Below, in pieces: positions 16,614-25,870 of a stretch of 64,000 nucleotides of DNA; positions within the stretch are counted from its first letter, which is position 1; each line of letters begins with the position of its first letter. A model generated the notes under the pieces. It was not told the origin of the DNA. It made no database searches and saw nothing but the letters and a program-made list of their open reading frames with translations. A program made the position numbers and the translations under genes. The stretch is from Veillonella absiana (GTDB taxonomy: Bacteria; Bacillota; Negativicutes; Veillonellales; Veillonellaceae), in assembly GCF_032970905.1 (NCBI RefSeq), contig NZ_JAWJZA010000006.1, one strand, 5' to 3'.

Positions 16614-17804
16614 ATGGAAATTAAAACATTAATACCAAAATATCAAGAGTATGTACAACAATGGCGTCGTTATTTTCATGAACATCCAGAGCTCAGCAAT
16701 GAAGAGTTTGAAACGACAAAAACATTGGCGGCAGAGCTTGATAAAATGGGGATTCCTTATACTATTAACGAGGAAACTGGAACAGGTCTTGTAGGTATCA
16801 TCAAAGGGGCAAAACCTGGTAAGGCTATTGCTCTACGTGCGGATATTGACGGTCTACCTGTGGAGGAGCGCAATACATTTGCATTTAAATCTAAAAATGA
16901 TGGCAAATCCCATGCCTGTGGTCATGATGGTCACATGGCGATTTTGTTAGGCGCCGCACAAATGCTCATGGAAGCTCGCGATCAAATCGAAGGCGATGTA
17001 TACCTAGCGTTTCAACCTGCAGAGGAAACAGGTGCTGGTGCGCCAGAATTTATGAAATTTGGAGACTGGTGGAGCAAAGTTGATGCCGTATTTGGCGGTC
17101 ATGTATGGATTGATTTGCCAGCAGGTCTCGTTTCTGTTGAGGCGGGCGAACGCATGGCAGCTAGTGCGGTATTTACTATTAATGTAAAAGGTAAAACTGG
17201 TCATGGGGCGCAACCACATCAAGCTATTGATGCCATCGTAGTATCTAGTGCTATTGTTATGAATTTACAAACTCTAGTATCCCGTAATTTTAGTGCTCTA
17301 GATTCCGTAGTGTTAACTATTGGGAATATTCATAGTGGTAGTGAGTGGAATATTATTCCTGGGGAGGCTCAAATGGGCGGTACTGTTCGATTCTTTAAAC
17401 GTGAACAAGAGCAGGAAATTGTAGATAAAATGCGTCGTATCATTGAACATACGGCTGAGGCTTATGGTGCTACGGCTACTCTTGATTATGAAAGTCGCGT
17501 TCCACCAACTATCAATGATCCAGCATCTTCAGAACTAGCAGAACGCGTTGTTATCGAAGTATTAGGCAAGGAAAAATTGTCTCCTATGCGTAAAGTTATG
17601 GCTGGCGAAGACTTTGCTTGGTATGGTGTGGATAAACCAACATGCTTTGCCTTTATTGGAATCCGCAATCCAGATATCGATGCGGTTTATGACCACCATA
17701 ATAATCGTTTTACCATGGATGATACCATTTTATCTGCAGCCTCTGCAGTATACGCGCAGTATGCCGTATCCTGGTTGAAAGAACATAAAGATGACCATAA
17801 CTAA
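16614..17804 (+). CDS. M20-family (M20D) amidohydrolase
   Basis: 396 residues, a second M20D enzyme, clearly paralogous to the one at 9438. It carries ACGHDGHMA, PAEETGAGAPEF with the catalytic Glu, KTGHGAQPHQ in the dimerisation domain and a late DHHNNRF metal ligand. The family removes acyl groups from amino acids or indole/benzoyl conjugates. Its end overlaps an MFS transporter by 14 bases, so a substrate taken up or exported by that transporter is likely handled by this enzyme; the substrate itself is unknown. Confidence 0.85.
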   Translation: MEIKTLIPKYQEYVQQWRRYFHEHPELSNEEFETTKTLAAELDKMGIPYTINEETGTGLVGIIKGAKPGKAIALRADIDGLPVEERNTFAFKSKNDGKSHACGHDGHMAILLGAAQMLMEARDQIEGDVYLAFQPAEETGAGAPEFMKFGDWWSKVDAVFGGHVWIDLPAGLVSVEAGERMAASAVFTINVKGKTGHGAQPHQAIDAIVVSSAIVMNLQTLVSRNFSALDSVVLTIGNIHSGSEWNIIPGEAQMGGTVRFFKREQEQEIVDKMRRIIEHTAEAYGATATLDYESRVPPTINDPASSELAERVVIEVLGKEKLSPMRKVMAGEDFAWYGVDKPTCFAFIGIRNPDIDAVYDHHNNRFTMDDTILSAASAVYAQYAVSWLKEHKDDHN

Positions 17805-18942
17805 AAAACATATGATATCCGCCTGGGCGACCTTTTTTATTCCAGGTGTATATATGGCATTATGGGCTGGTTATGTACCGTTTCTCAAGGCTCGCCTCAA
17901 CATCGGTGATGATGTGCTAGGTTCTATGATTTTAGTGCTTGGCATTGGATCGATTATATCCATGACCCTCGCCGGCAAGGTGGCCAATCGATTTGGCTGT
18001 CGATTCACCGTGGTAGGTGGCAATCTCGTAGGGATGCTGGCTACTGTGGGTATCACCCTCAGTGATACTGTATGGATGGCCAGTACGAGCTTGTTCTTCT
18101 TTGGCCTCGGCATGGGACTAGGGGACGTGGCGGCTAATTTGCAAACCTTGCTGGTCGAAAAAATGTCAGGCCGTAAATTGATGTCTGGCTTTCACGGGGG
18201 GTGGAGTATTGGTGGATTTATAGGTGCCTTGTTGCTGTTATTTTTGTTGAATACAGTAGGCCTGTCTATCTATGGCAGTATTTGGGGAACCATTGCGGGT
18301 TTAATTATTTCATTGTTCGGTATGGCCCCGGGGATGTTATCATTTGGTAAGGATGAAAGTGACGAAAAAGGTGGAGGCTCAAAAAATCCATTGTCATTCC
18401 ATCCCATTGCCATCATCTTTGGTATATTAGCATTTATTTCTTATCTCGTAGAAGGTGGCATGAGTGATTGGAGTGCTATTTTCTTAAACACTGAAAAAGA
18501 TGTGCCTATTGAACGAGCAGTGATGGGCATCATGTTCTATCATATTGCCATGACGATAGGTCGTTTAGCAGGTAATGCGGTGAGCATGCATGTGAGTCCA
18601 AAACGAATTGTAGTGACTAGTTATTTCCTTGGTGCTATTGCATTAGGCATTATTATCGTAGCTCCACATAGTTGGGCCTTGGCATCCTTTGTGTTGTTGG
18701 GGCTATCGCTATCCATGATCGTGCCAAACTTATTCTCTGCAATGGGTATGCAAAAGGTGATTCCCATGACACAGGCCTTATCAACGGCCACCACATTGGG
18801 GTATGTAGGTGTGCTGGCAGGACCAGCATTGATTGGTTATGTATCACATAGTTTGAGTATCATCGCTGCTTTTACTATGCTAGCGGGATTATTGCTCATA
18901 AGCGTGGGATTGTCATCTTATGCGTATCGATTGATCAAATAA
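17791..18942 (+). CDS. MFS transporter coupled to the M20 hydrolase
   Basis: 383 residues with about 12 predicted membrane helices (for example MILVLGIGSIISMTLAG and FFFGLGMGLGDVAANLQTL) and the short MFS loop motif AGKVANRFGCR between helices 2 and 3. It resembles the YbjJ/FucP-like branch. It overlaps the end of the M20 gene by 14 bases, which suggests translational coupling. An alternative start at 17812 would remove the overlap but lacks a better ribosome site. Direction and substrate are unknown. Confidence 0.8.
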   Translation: MTITKKHMISAWATFFIPGVYMALWAGYVPFLKARLNIGDDVLGSMILVLGIGSIISMTLAGKVANRFGCRFTVVGGNLVGMLATVGITLSDTVWMASTSLFFFGLGMGLGDVAANLQTLLVEKMSGRKLMSGFHGGWSIGGFIGALLLLFLLNTVGLSIYGSIWGTIAGLIISLFGMAPGMLSFGKDESDEKGGGSKNPLSFHPIAIIFGILAFISYLVEGGMSDWSAIFLNTEKDVPIERAVMGIMFYHIAMTIGRLAGNAVSMHVSPKRIVVTSYFLGAIALGIIIVAPHSWALASFVLLGLSLSMIVPNLFSAMGMQKVIPMTQALSTATTLGYVGVLAGPALIGYVSHSLSIIAAFTMLAGLLLISVGLSSYAYRLIK

Positions 18943-19068
18943 CTTTGGGTAAATTATCACCTTACACTATATGCAGTTGTGTTCATCGGTATGTATGGGT
19001 ACTAAAATAGATAAGCATATAAAGACTAAATAAATATATATAGCACGCAAAAAAACTATAGCACACAA

Positions 19069-19096
19069 AAAAGCGCATCCTTAGGGATGCGCTTTT
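19069..19096 (-). terminator. Terminator of guaC
   Basis: AAAAGCGCATCC / GGATGCGCTTTT with a short loop and a T-run on the minus strand, about 26 bases past the guaC stop. It may also stop the convergent MFS transcript. Confidence 0.85.
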
Positions 19097-19121
19097 ACAT
19101 GGGGCGTTATTGAATTTTGGA

Positions 19122-20108
19122 TTAACGGTCGCCGTTAAAGATGGAGTTTTTAACAAGAACGTAATCAACTTTGCGGATGGCTTGTAATGTGTGGCCACCA
19201 GCGTAGGAGATAGCGGATTGCAAATCTTGTTCCATTTCTACCAATGTATCAAAGATAGAGCCTTTGGAAGGAATGTACATTTTTTTACCTTCTACATTTT
19301 TACGTTCGCCTTTTTGGAATTCAGAGGCGGAACCGAAGTATTCTTTGTAGGATACGCCGTCAATCACTGTATCTTTACCTGGGGATTCGATGTGACCTGC
19401 AAATAAGGAGCCAATCATAACAAGTGTAGCACCGAAACGAATGGATTTAGCGATGTCGCCATGGTCGCGGATACCACCGTCAGCGATGATAGGTTTTGTA
19501 GCTGCTTTGGAGCACCAACGAACAGCTGCTAATTGCCAGCCGCCAGTACCAAAACCAGTTTTTAATTTAGTGATACATACTTTACCAGGGCCAATACCTA
19601 CTTTTGTAGCATCAGCGCCAGCGTTTTCAAGTTCACGCACAGCTTCTGGTGTACCAACATTACCAGCGATAACAAAGGATTCAGGAAGGTTTGCTTTAAT
19701 ATGTTTAATCATATCGATTACTGCATTGGAATGACCATGTGCGATATCAATCGTGATATAATCAGGAGTAAGGTTAGCTTTTGCAAATTCGTCAACCAAA
19801 GCATATTCCTCTGGTTTTACACCGATACTGATGGAGGAGTATAGACCTTTGTCATGCATGTCTTTTACAAAGTTGAAACGTGTTTCAGGTTGGAAACGGT
19901 GCATGATGTAGAAGTAGTTACCACGAGCTAATTTTTCAGCCAATTCTTCGTCAATAATAGTTTGCATGTTTGCAGGAACTACTGGTAAACGGAATTCGCG
20001 ATTGCCAAGTTTTACATGTGTGTCGCATTCGCTACGGCTGGATACGATACATTTATTAGGAATCAATTGGACGTCTTCATAATCAAAGATATTCGTTGTG
20101 TTAATCAT
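19122..20108 (-). CDS. guaC: GMP reductase
   Basis: 328 residues. It converts GMP to IMP and ammonia with NADPH, returning guanine nucleotides to the adenine branch. The IMPDH/GMPR barrel shows the phosphate loop and catalytic Cys in GPGKVCITKLKTGFGTGG, preceded by DIAHGHS, and there is no CBS insert, which separates it from IMP dehydrogenase. An AAAGGAGATA site precedes the ATG. It is monocistronic with its own promoter (20197-20225) and terminator. Confidence 0.93.
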   Translation of the reverse strand: MINTTNIFDYEDVQLIPNKCIVSSRSECDTHVKLGNREFRLPVVPANMQTIIDEELAEKLARGNYFYIMHRFQPETRFNFVKDMHDKGLYSSISIGVKPEEYALVDEFAKANLTPDYITIDIAHGHSNAVIDMIKHIKANLPESFVIAGNVGTPEAVRELENAGADATKVGIGPGKVCITKLKTGFGTGGWQLAAVRWCSKAATKPIIADGGIRDHGDIAKSIRFGATLVMIGSLFAGHIESPGKDTVIDGVSYKEYFGSASEFQKGERKNVEGKKMYIPSKGSIFDTLVEMEQDLQSAISYAGGHTLQAIRKVDYVLVKNSIFNGDR

Positions 20109-20196
20109 AGTTTCTATATCTCCTTTGAGGTATAATAAAACGAATGTATAGTTTGAGTTGCTCTTGATTTGAGCTATTTGACCTCAAACCTTAACT

Positions 20197-20225
20197 ATTA
20201 TACAGAATATAATGATAAATTTCAA
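20197..20225 (-). promoter_or_regulatory. Promoter of guaC
   Basis: On the minus strand TTGAAA (20225-20220), 17 bases, TATAAT (20202-20197), about 90 bases before the start codon. The leader between shows no purine-riboswitch core. Confidence 0.75.
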
Positions 20226-20384
20226 TCTATTAACGTATATAATTTAATTATTAGTATATGTAATTTGCATAAGGGTGAACTATTTTACTCGATATAATTA
20301 TAATGTACGTATTTTTAGTTGGTGTATGTATTTCGTAAAATTATATGAGCTAGTACATATAGACCAGCAGAAAGTGTATCTCTT

Positions 20385-20912
20385 ATGAACCATAATAAAA
20401 CAAGAATGATTGCGGAAGGGGGAATGGCCATCGCCATCGCCTTTGTATTAAATTTCATTGTCCTATTTCATATGCCCCAAGGTGGTTCGGTAAAAGCTGC
20501 TAGTATGGTGCCATTAATGTTTTACGCCTATCGTTGGGGCGGGAAATCCGGCCTTACAGTATCTATCGTATACGGTATTGTAGATTTCCTGTTGGGATTT
20601 AAATATACTATTCACTACTTAAGTATTCTATTAGACTATATTGTTGGATATGGTATTATTGGGATTTGTGGATATTTTAAGGATACTACTATAGGTTTAT
20701 TCAGTGGATCTTTATTGGCTATGGTGCTTCGTTGGTGTAGCACCGTAGTGAGTGGTGCGGTGGTTTTTGCTAGTTATGCCCCAGAAGGTCAAAATCCTTG
20801 GATTTACTCTATGATCTATAATGCATCTTATATGATTCCTAATGCTATTATTAATATTGCAGTACTCATGATTGTATATAAAGCGCTAAAAAAAGGAATT
20901 AAATCAGTATAA
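20385..20912 (+). CDS. thiT: Thiamine ECF-transporter substrate-binding protein
   Basis: 175 residues with about six membrane helices. The N-terminal KTRMIAEGGMAIAIAFVLNF and the loop PQGGSVKAASMVPLMFYAYR, then WG, are typical of ThiT, the S component that binds thiamine and works with shared EcfA/A'/T energy-coupling proteins encoded elsewhere. No TPP-riboswitch core (CTGAGA/ACCTGA) is visible upstream. It precedes the Mo-cofactor genes with a 97-base gap. Confidence 0.88.
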   Translation: MNHNKTRMIAEGGMAIAIAFVLNFIVLFHMPQGGSVKAASMVPLMFYAYRWGGKSGLTVSIVYGIVDFLLGFKYTIHYLSILLDYIVGYGIIGICGYFKDTTIGLFSGSLLAMVLRWCSTVVSGAVVFASYAPEGQNPWIYSMIYNASYMIPNAIINIAVLMIVYKALKKGIKSV

Positions 20913-21009
20913 TGTCATTAATAATGCTAGTGTTATAAACTCGTGGTAAACGTATTCGTCAATAGAGGAATATGGAATCGACATAAGTATGTCTGTTGAG
21001 GAGGTTGCT

Positions 21010-22134
21010 ATGAACCAAGGAAAAGAACGATTAGGTCTTATTATATTAGCTGGTGGATTAGGAACTCGTATGGGCTGTCCAAAGGCTCTGTTGCCATGGG
21101 GAATAGATCCGTCTACTACATTACTATCCCATATGATACAAAAGGGGCAAACCGCGGGATTTAAACATATAATTGTATCTGTTGGGCCAGAGGACGAGTC
21201 ACAGGTGATTATGGAATCTCTGCCTAGTTTATTATTATCTAAATCAGTGGATATTGTGTATGACGAATATCCTCGTTGTGGTCCGTTAGGTGGTTTATAT
21301 AGCTCTTTGAAAGCTGCTGCACCTCTACATGTAGCCGATGCCTATGCGGTGGTGGCTGTGGATATGCCGTTTATTGAACTTTCACATTATCCTGATATTG
21401 CTCGATTCGACAATTGTGTGGATGTAGTGGTACCAAAGCATAGCAATGGTACCTTAGAGCCGATAGGTGGTATTTATCGCACAACTATCCTTCCCGTGCT
21501 ATCATCTATTCTTGAGTCTGGCGATGAGGATGTATCCTTGCATCATATGATTGGAAAATTAGAATCCATGTCAGATTATGAAGTAGATACCATCGATATT
21601 CCAGAAAATGCTAGAGATTTATACAATGTGAATTATCAAGATGAATATGTATGGGCTCGTGCAGATTATATTAACAGTCAACGAAACGTACCTATATTTA
21701 GTGTGGTCGCATCTAAAAGCAAGACCGGGAAAACGACTGTGGTGGCTGCATTGGTGAGTGCCTTAGAGGCGCGTGGGATTCGTGTAGGCCTCGTTAAGAG
21801 TGACCACCATGGATTTGTTATGGACCATCCTAATACGGATACGGATACTGTTATGCAAGCTGGTGCGACAGCAGTAGCTATTGCAGGACCACAGGAGACG
21901 GCAGTTCGATTGCGTACGACGGAACAAACTAATTTGATGGAGTTGGCACAATCTTTACCGGTAGATCTTGTGTTTATCGAAACAAGATCCCAAGGTGTAT
22001 TTCCTATCATTGAGGTGGTGCGAGAGGACCAAGAGCTTATTAGTGATAGTCTAGATCGTGTAGCTACTATTTCATTAGATGGATTGGAAGGAGATATTCC
22101 TAAATTAGTAGAACGTATCATCGCCACTATATAA
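21010..22134 (+). CDS. mobAB: Fused MobA-MobB molybdenum cofactor guanylyltransferase
   Basis: 374 residues. Residues 1-215 are MobA, which adds GMP to molybdopterin: LIILAGGLGTRMGCPKALLP, then GPLGGLYSSL and VVAVDMPF. Residues about 225-374 are MobB, a P-loop adaptor (VASKSKTGKTT, then GIRVGLVKSDHHGF, and VFIETRS). MobA and MobB are usually separate, so this is a fusion. The start at 21010 follows GAGGAGG; an upstream ATG at 20989 precedes the site. moeA follows 149 bases later. The product would serve bis-MGD enzymes such as nitrate reductase or formate dehydrogenase. Confidence 0.9.
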   Translation: MNQGKERLGLIILAGGLGTRMGCPKALLPWGIDPSTTLLSHMIQKGQTAGFKHIIVSVGPEDESQVIMESLPSLLLSKSVDIVYDEYPRCGPLGGLYSSLKAAAPLHVADAYAVVAVDMPFIELSHYPDIARFDNCVDVVVPKHSNGTLEPIGGIYRTTILPVLSSILESGDEDVSLHHMIGKLESMSDYEVDTIDIPENARDLYNVNYQDEYVWARADYINSQRNVPIFSVVASKSKTGKTTVVAALVSALEARGIRVGLVKSDHHGFVMDHPNTDTDTVMQAGATAVAIAGPQETAVRLRTTEQTNLMELAQSLPVDLVFIETRSQGVFPIIEVVREDQELISDSLDRVATISLDGLEGDIPKLVERIIATI

Positions 22135-22283
22135 TGAGCTAGAATGTATTATCGTAGCCATATGGTGATAAATTGTTTTACTGTTGTTAGTCATGGTACT
22201 GTGATGGAATTCATTGCGTGAAATTAAAATCAAGCGTATTATGTAAAGAATTAATAATGAAGTATAGTGTGAAGGAGATTATC

Positions 22284-23501
22284 ATGGTGGGAGTTACCGT
22301 AGAAGCGGCTTTATCCTTATGGGACGAAGTATTAGAGAATGTTGAATATAGAACTATGCCTTTGTCGGTTACAGTAGCTCGTGATTATGTACTAGCTGAG
22401 ACAATTACTCTACCTCATGATGTGCCTCACTTTAATAAATCAGCTATGGATGGATACGGACTTATCTATGAAGATGGTCGTCGTAATTATATTATTGATG
22501 GTATTATTGGAGCAGGTGTAGTATGGAATGCTCAAGTACCACTAGGCCATGCCGTTCGTATTATGACGGGCGCCATGGTACCTACTATGTGTGATACGGT
22601 GGTCATGCAGGAACAATGTAAAACCGATGGACACATAGGGTCAACACTTGAAATCCAAGGACAAATTACTAAAGGAAGCCATATTATTTACCAAGGTGAG
22701 GATGGACGAAAAGGGTTGGAGGTTATTCCAGAAGGTACTGTCATAACTACGGCTGTACAAGCTGTATTAATGGGCCTTGGTTATGAAATGGTTGAGGTGT
22801 ATCGAAAACCTCGTGTTTTGGTATTAACGTCTGGTAGAGAGGTGATTGATCCAGGCTTAAAACTTGTGCCAGGAAAAATCTATAATTCTAATCGTGTGAT
22901 GCTCCAAGGATTTTTAAAGGATCTAGGTGTTGTGGAAACCGTACAATACCATGTAACGGATGATCCGGTGGCTTATGACGATGAGCTAGAAGCCATCATT
23001 CGCCTCGCAAGAGATTGTGATATTATTGTTAGCTCTGGTGGTGTGTCTGTAGGCTTGTATGATACACTGCCGAAAATGTACACAGCATTGGGGGCTAAGG
23101 TTTTGTATGGACGGATTCAAATGCGTCCTGGCGCTGCCTCGTATGGTGCGGTGACTCCAAAAGGCCAGCTGATTTTTGGACTCTCGGGAAATCCAGGGGC
23201 AGCCTTTAATGGTTGGCATTTATTGGTCAAGCCTGTATTACAACGCTATCTAGGCCGTGAGGGACAATTAGGAAAGGTGTTATTATGTTCATTAGGTGAG
23301 GGAATTGAAAAGAAAAATCCTTTCGACCGTTATGTGCAAGGTTCCATTGTGTTTGAAAAAGGGCGCCCTGTGTTTTATAAAAATTGTAGCAATGCCAGCT
23401 GTGGTCTTGTAGGTCTTGTGACGGTTAATGCATTGGCGAAAATTCCAAAAGGTGTTAATTCTGTTTCTGGAGGTGAGGACATAGAGGTTCATATGCTATG
23501 A
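22284..23501 (+). CDS. moeA: Molybdopterin molybdotransferase
   Basis: 405 residues. It inserts molybdate into adenylylated molybdopterin. Visible are the N-terminal TLPHDVPHFNKSAMDGYG, IMTGAMVPTMCDTVVMQE, the MoaB/Mog-like domain with SSGGVSVGLYDT, and FGLSGNPGAAFNGW. The start at 22284 follows AAGGAG; longer in-frame starts lack a site. The gene ends by an ATGA overlap with the AraC-type regulator. Confidence 0.93.
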   Translation: MVGVTVEAALSLWDEVLENVEYRTMPLSVTVARDYVLAETITLPHDVPHFNKSAMDGYGLIYEDGRRNYIIDGIIGAGVVWNAQVPLGHAVRIMTGAMVPTMCDTVVMQEQCKTDGHIGSTLEIQGQITKGSHIIYQGEDGRKGLEVIPEGTVITTAVQAVLMGLGYEMVEVYRKPRVLVLTSGREVIDPGLKLVPGKIYNSNRVMLQGFLKDLGVVETVQYHVTDDPVAYDDELEAIIRLARDCDIIVSSGGVSVGLYDTLPKMYTALGAKVLYGRIQMRPGAASYGAVTPKGQLIFGLSGNPGAAFNGWHLLVKPVLQRYLGREGQLGKVLLCSLGEGIEKKNPFDRYVQGSIVFEKGRPVFYKNCSNASCGLVGLVTVNALAKIPKGVNSVSGGEDIEVHML

Positions 23502-24538
23502 TGAATTACTTTCATTATCAATATAAACATGATCATCTACAATTTAGTAGTCATATTTACAAAATTAGTACCTATCATTACAATTGGCATCCTGAGACGG
23601 AGGTTCTTGTGTTATTGCAAGGGCGTGTCGAGGTCAGCTGCAATACGGAACGCACCTATTTAGAACCGTTAGATGTGATTATTATTGCGCCACAGGTGGG
23701 GCATGCAACACTGGCCTTAGAACCAGACACGACGGCTCTTGTGATGCATATGGACCCAAAATTTTTCACATCTTTTGACCCTGATTTTGGGACCTATCGA
23801 TTTATTCTACAATCTGATGAAAGTACCCGTCATAATGAATTTTATACTGCTGTACGCCAATATATGGCCCAGATGATGTTAGAGCAACTGAAGGCGGACA
23901 CACCACTTCGTAACATGGCTATGGAATCATATTTCCTTGGATTATCTCAGTTGGTATATAATAAAATTTTACCGGTGAAAGCAGTGATTAAGGGTGCAAA
24001 GCCTGCAGAATTACAAGAAGCAACATTTGAAAATATGATTGCTTATATTGACGATAATTACCAAAATAAAATTGAGTTAGAAGATATTGCCGCCATTGGT
24101 GGTTATAATGTGAGTTACGCATCTCAGTTTTTCAAACGACAAATAGGCATTTCATTTATGGAGTATCTTTTACGTATGCGACTTCGTGAGGCCGCTGTGT
24201 TGCTAGCTAATGGGGAGGAACAAATCGTTCGCATTGCAAACCAATGTGGTTTCCCTGATAGTAAGGCTTTTAATATGGCTTTCAAAAAACATTTCCAAAA
24301 TACACCATCGGAATATCGGAAACAGGCTCAGTTAGTGGGACGTAAAACAAAATTACACGATTGGAAGGAAATGATTAGTGTCACTGATACAGAAGTTTTG
24401 TCAATTCTCCAATCTTTCATCAATACAAAACAGAAACGCAAAGTAAAGAGCCCAGATGCTACGGTTGTTCACGGAGACGATCCACGTATTGATATGGTAA
24501 GGGAGGAACTGAAAAAACTCTTGGATAGTTTGGTGTAA
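23498..24538 (+). CDS. AraC-family transcriptional regulator
   Basis: 346 residues. A cupin-like sensor (about 1-100, HWHPETEVLVLLQGRVEV with the start read as NWHPE) is followed by a two-HTH AraC domain (about 190-285: IAAIGGYNVSYASQFFKRQ, then MRLREAAVLL and IANQCGFPDSKAFNMAFKKH). About 60 residues extend past the usual C-terminal end, partly basic (KQKRKVK). Translation is coupled to moeA by a 4-base overlap, so it may respond to molybdenum or to a substrate of a molybdoenzyme; this is inferred. Confidence 0.85.
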   Translation: MMNYFHYQYKHDHLQFSSHIYKISTYHYNWHPETEVLVLLQGRVEVSCNTERTYLEPLDVIIIAPQVGHATLALEPDTTALVMHMDPKFFTSFDPDFGTYRFILQSDESTRHNEFYTAVRQYMAQMMLEQLKADTPLRNMAMESYFLGLSQLVYNKILPVKAVIKGAKPAELQEATFENMIAYIDDNYQNKIELEDIAAIGGYNVSYASQFFKRQIGISFMEYLLRMRLREAAVLLANGEEQIVRIANQCGFPDSKAFNMAFKKHFQNTPSEYRKQAQLVGRKTKLHDWKEMISVTDTEVLSILQSFINTKQKRKVKSPDATVVHGDDPRIDMVREELKKLLDSLV

Positions 24539-24836
24539 ACCTTGAAGATAGTCATCATAGATAGTGCGATACTGTAAAATTAACTATAATAAAAATGCAT
24601 GTATAAAAATATTAGAATAGGGAGATTTATATATCACTAACCCCCTTTTTCTTTACTAGGAAATAGCACATAAATGCTTATGGTATATGTGTTCTTTTTG
24701 TTTTGACTATAGGTGTATTTTTATATTGGTTAGGACCTTTTTTATAAAATAAAGCCCTGCATAGGTAAAATTGTAACTCTAAAAGTGTATATGAATTCGG
24801 ATAGTGAAATCCCTAGAATCGAGTAGAATGTAATCA
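24539..24836 (+). other. AT-rich gap after the AraC gene
   Basis: About 300 bases without a gene. A weak hairpin (around 24665-24696) followed by CTTTTTGTTTTG may terminate the AraC transcript, and a promoter for the fumarase leader presumably lies here, but no motif pair is convincing. Confidence 0.4.
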
Positions 24837-24931
24837 AGGACAGGGACACTGACATAACAGGAGACCTGAACGGATATATGAGTGACCGGCGGTCACCACA
24901 GACACTGTGAGGCACCCAATGGTGGGTGACC
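24837..24931 (+). promoter_or_regulatory. Structured leader of the fumarase operon, candidate cis-regulator
   Basis: Three perfect hairpins stand back to back: GTGACC/GGTCAC (24882-24896), CACAG/CTGTG (24897-24909) and CACCCA/TGGGTG (24913-24928). A competing pairing is possible between GGTCACC (24891-24897) and GGTGACC (24925-24931), which would break hairpins 1 and 3 while enclosing hairpin 2. The upstream GC-rich stretch (24837-24880) may add tertiary contacts. The gene start at 24968 follows 37 bases later. I recognise no known riboswitch class. Confidence 0.45.
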
Positions 24932-24967
24932 CAAATTCATTGATAAGTATACATGTGGAGGTTCCCT

Positions 24968-25870
24968 ATGAGTACTAAAGAACAACAAGTACAAGAAATG
25001 ACAAGAGTCATTGCAAAATTCATTGCACACATCGCAAAGAAATTGCCTGATGATGTAGAGGCGAAAATTAAAGAACTCGCTGCCGATGAAAAAAATCCAT
25101 TAGCTAAAACGATCTATGAAACAATGAAAACAAACCAAGAGTTGGCGTTCGAACTTGATCGTCCATCTTGTCAAGATACTGGTGTATTACAGTTCTGGGT
25201 GAAAGTTGGGTCCAACTATCCTCTATTAGGAGAAATCGAAGAAATTCTTCGCAACGCTACATACCAAGCAACACAAGATGCACCATTGCGTCACAACTGT
25301 GTAGAAACATTTGATGAATTTAACACAGGTAAAAATATCGGTCGTACAGCACCATATATCACTTGGGATATTATTCCTGGTAGAGATGATATCGAAATCT
25401 TCCCTTATATGGCCGGTGGTGGCTGTTCTTTACCTGGCTCTGGTAAAACATTAATGCCTGGTGAAGGTTATGAAGGGGTAGCTAAATTCGTATTCGACTT
25501 GATGACAAGTTATGGTCTAAATGCGTGTCCTCCACTACTTGTTGGTGTTGGTATCGCTACATCTATTGATACAGCTGCTATGATGAGTAAGAAAGCATTA
25601 ATGCGTCCAGTTGCATCCAAAGCAGATAACGAAAAGGCTGCATATATGGAACAATTGTTGGAAGACGGTTTGAATGACTTGCACCTTGGACCTCAAGGTA
25701 TGGGTGGTGACAAATCCGTTATGGGCGTTAACATCGAACATGGTTCTCGCCATCCATCCGTAATTTCCGTAGCCGTAAACGTAGGTTGCTGGAACCACCG
25801 TCGTGGTCATGTGGTATTCGACAAAGACGGTAATTATGAAATCTTGTCTCATGCGGGGGTGACATTCTAA
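24968..25870 (+). CDS. Fumarate hydratase class I, alpha subunit
   Basis: 300 residues. This is the N-terminal [4Fe-4S] half of class I fumarase (or L-tartrate dehydratase), interconverting malate and fumarate. Conserved pieces include RPSCQDTGVLQFWV (first cluster Cys), GGGCSLPGSGKTLMPGEGYEG, and PPLLVGVGIATSIDTAAMMS. The start at 24968 follows GGAGG; an earlier in-frame ATG would overlap the site. It overlaps the beta subunit as TAATG. Linkage to a dicarboxylate carrier and the expected malate/fumarate metabolism favour fumarase over tartrate dehydratase. Confidence 0.9.
   Translation: MSTKEQQVQEMTRVIAKFIAHIAKKLPDDVEAKIKELAADEKNPLAKTIYETMKTNQELAFELDRPSCQDTGVLQFWVKVGSNYPLLGEIEEILRNATYQATQDAPLRHNCVETFDEFNTGKNIGRTAPYITWDIIPGRDDIEIFPYMAGGGCSLPGSGKTLMPGEGYEGVAKFVFDLMTSYGLNACPPLLVGVGIATSIDTAAMMSKKALMRPVASKADNEKAAYMEQLLEDGLNDLHLGPQGMGGDKSVMGVNIEHGSRHPSVISVAVNVGCWNHRRGHVVFDKDGNYEILSHAGVTF

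Noticed and set aside
20226..20384. TPP riboswitch before thiT
   Set aside because: The CTGAGA and ACCTGA cores are absent from the AT-rich leader.
24861..24931. Fumarase leader as a THF, SAM or c-di-GMP riboswitch
   Set aside because: None of the conserved cores of these classes is present; only generic hairpins are seen.
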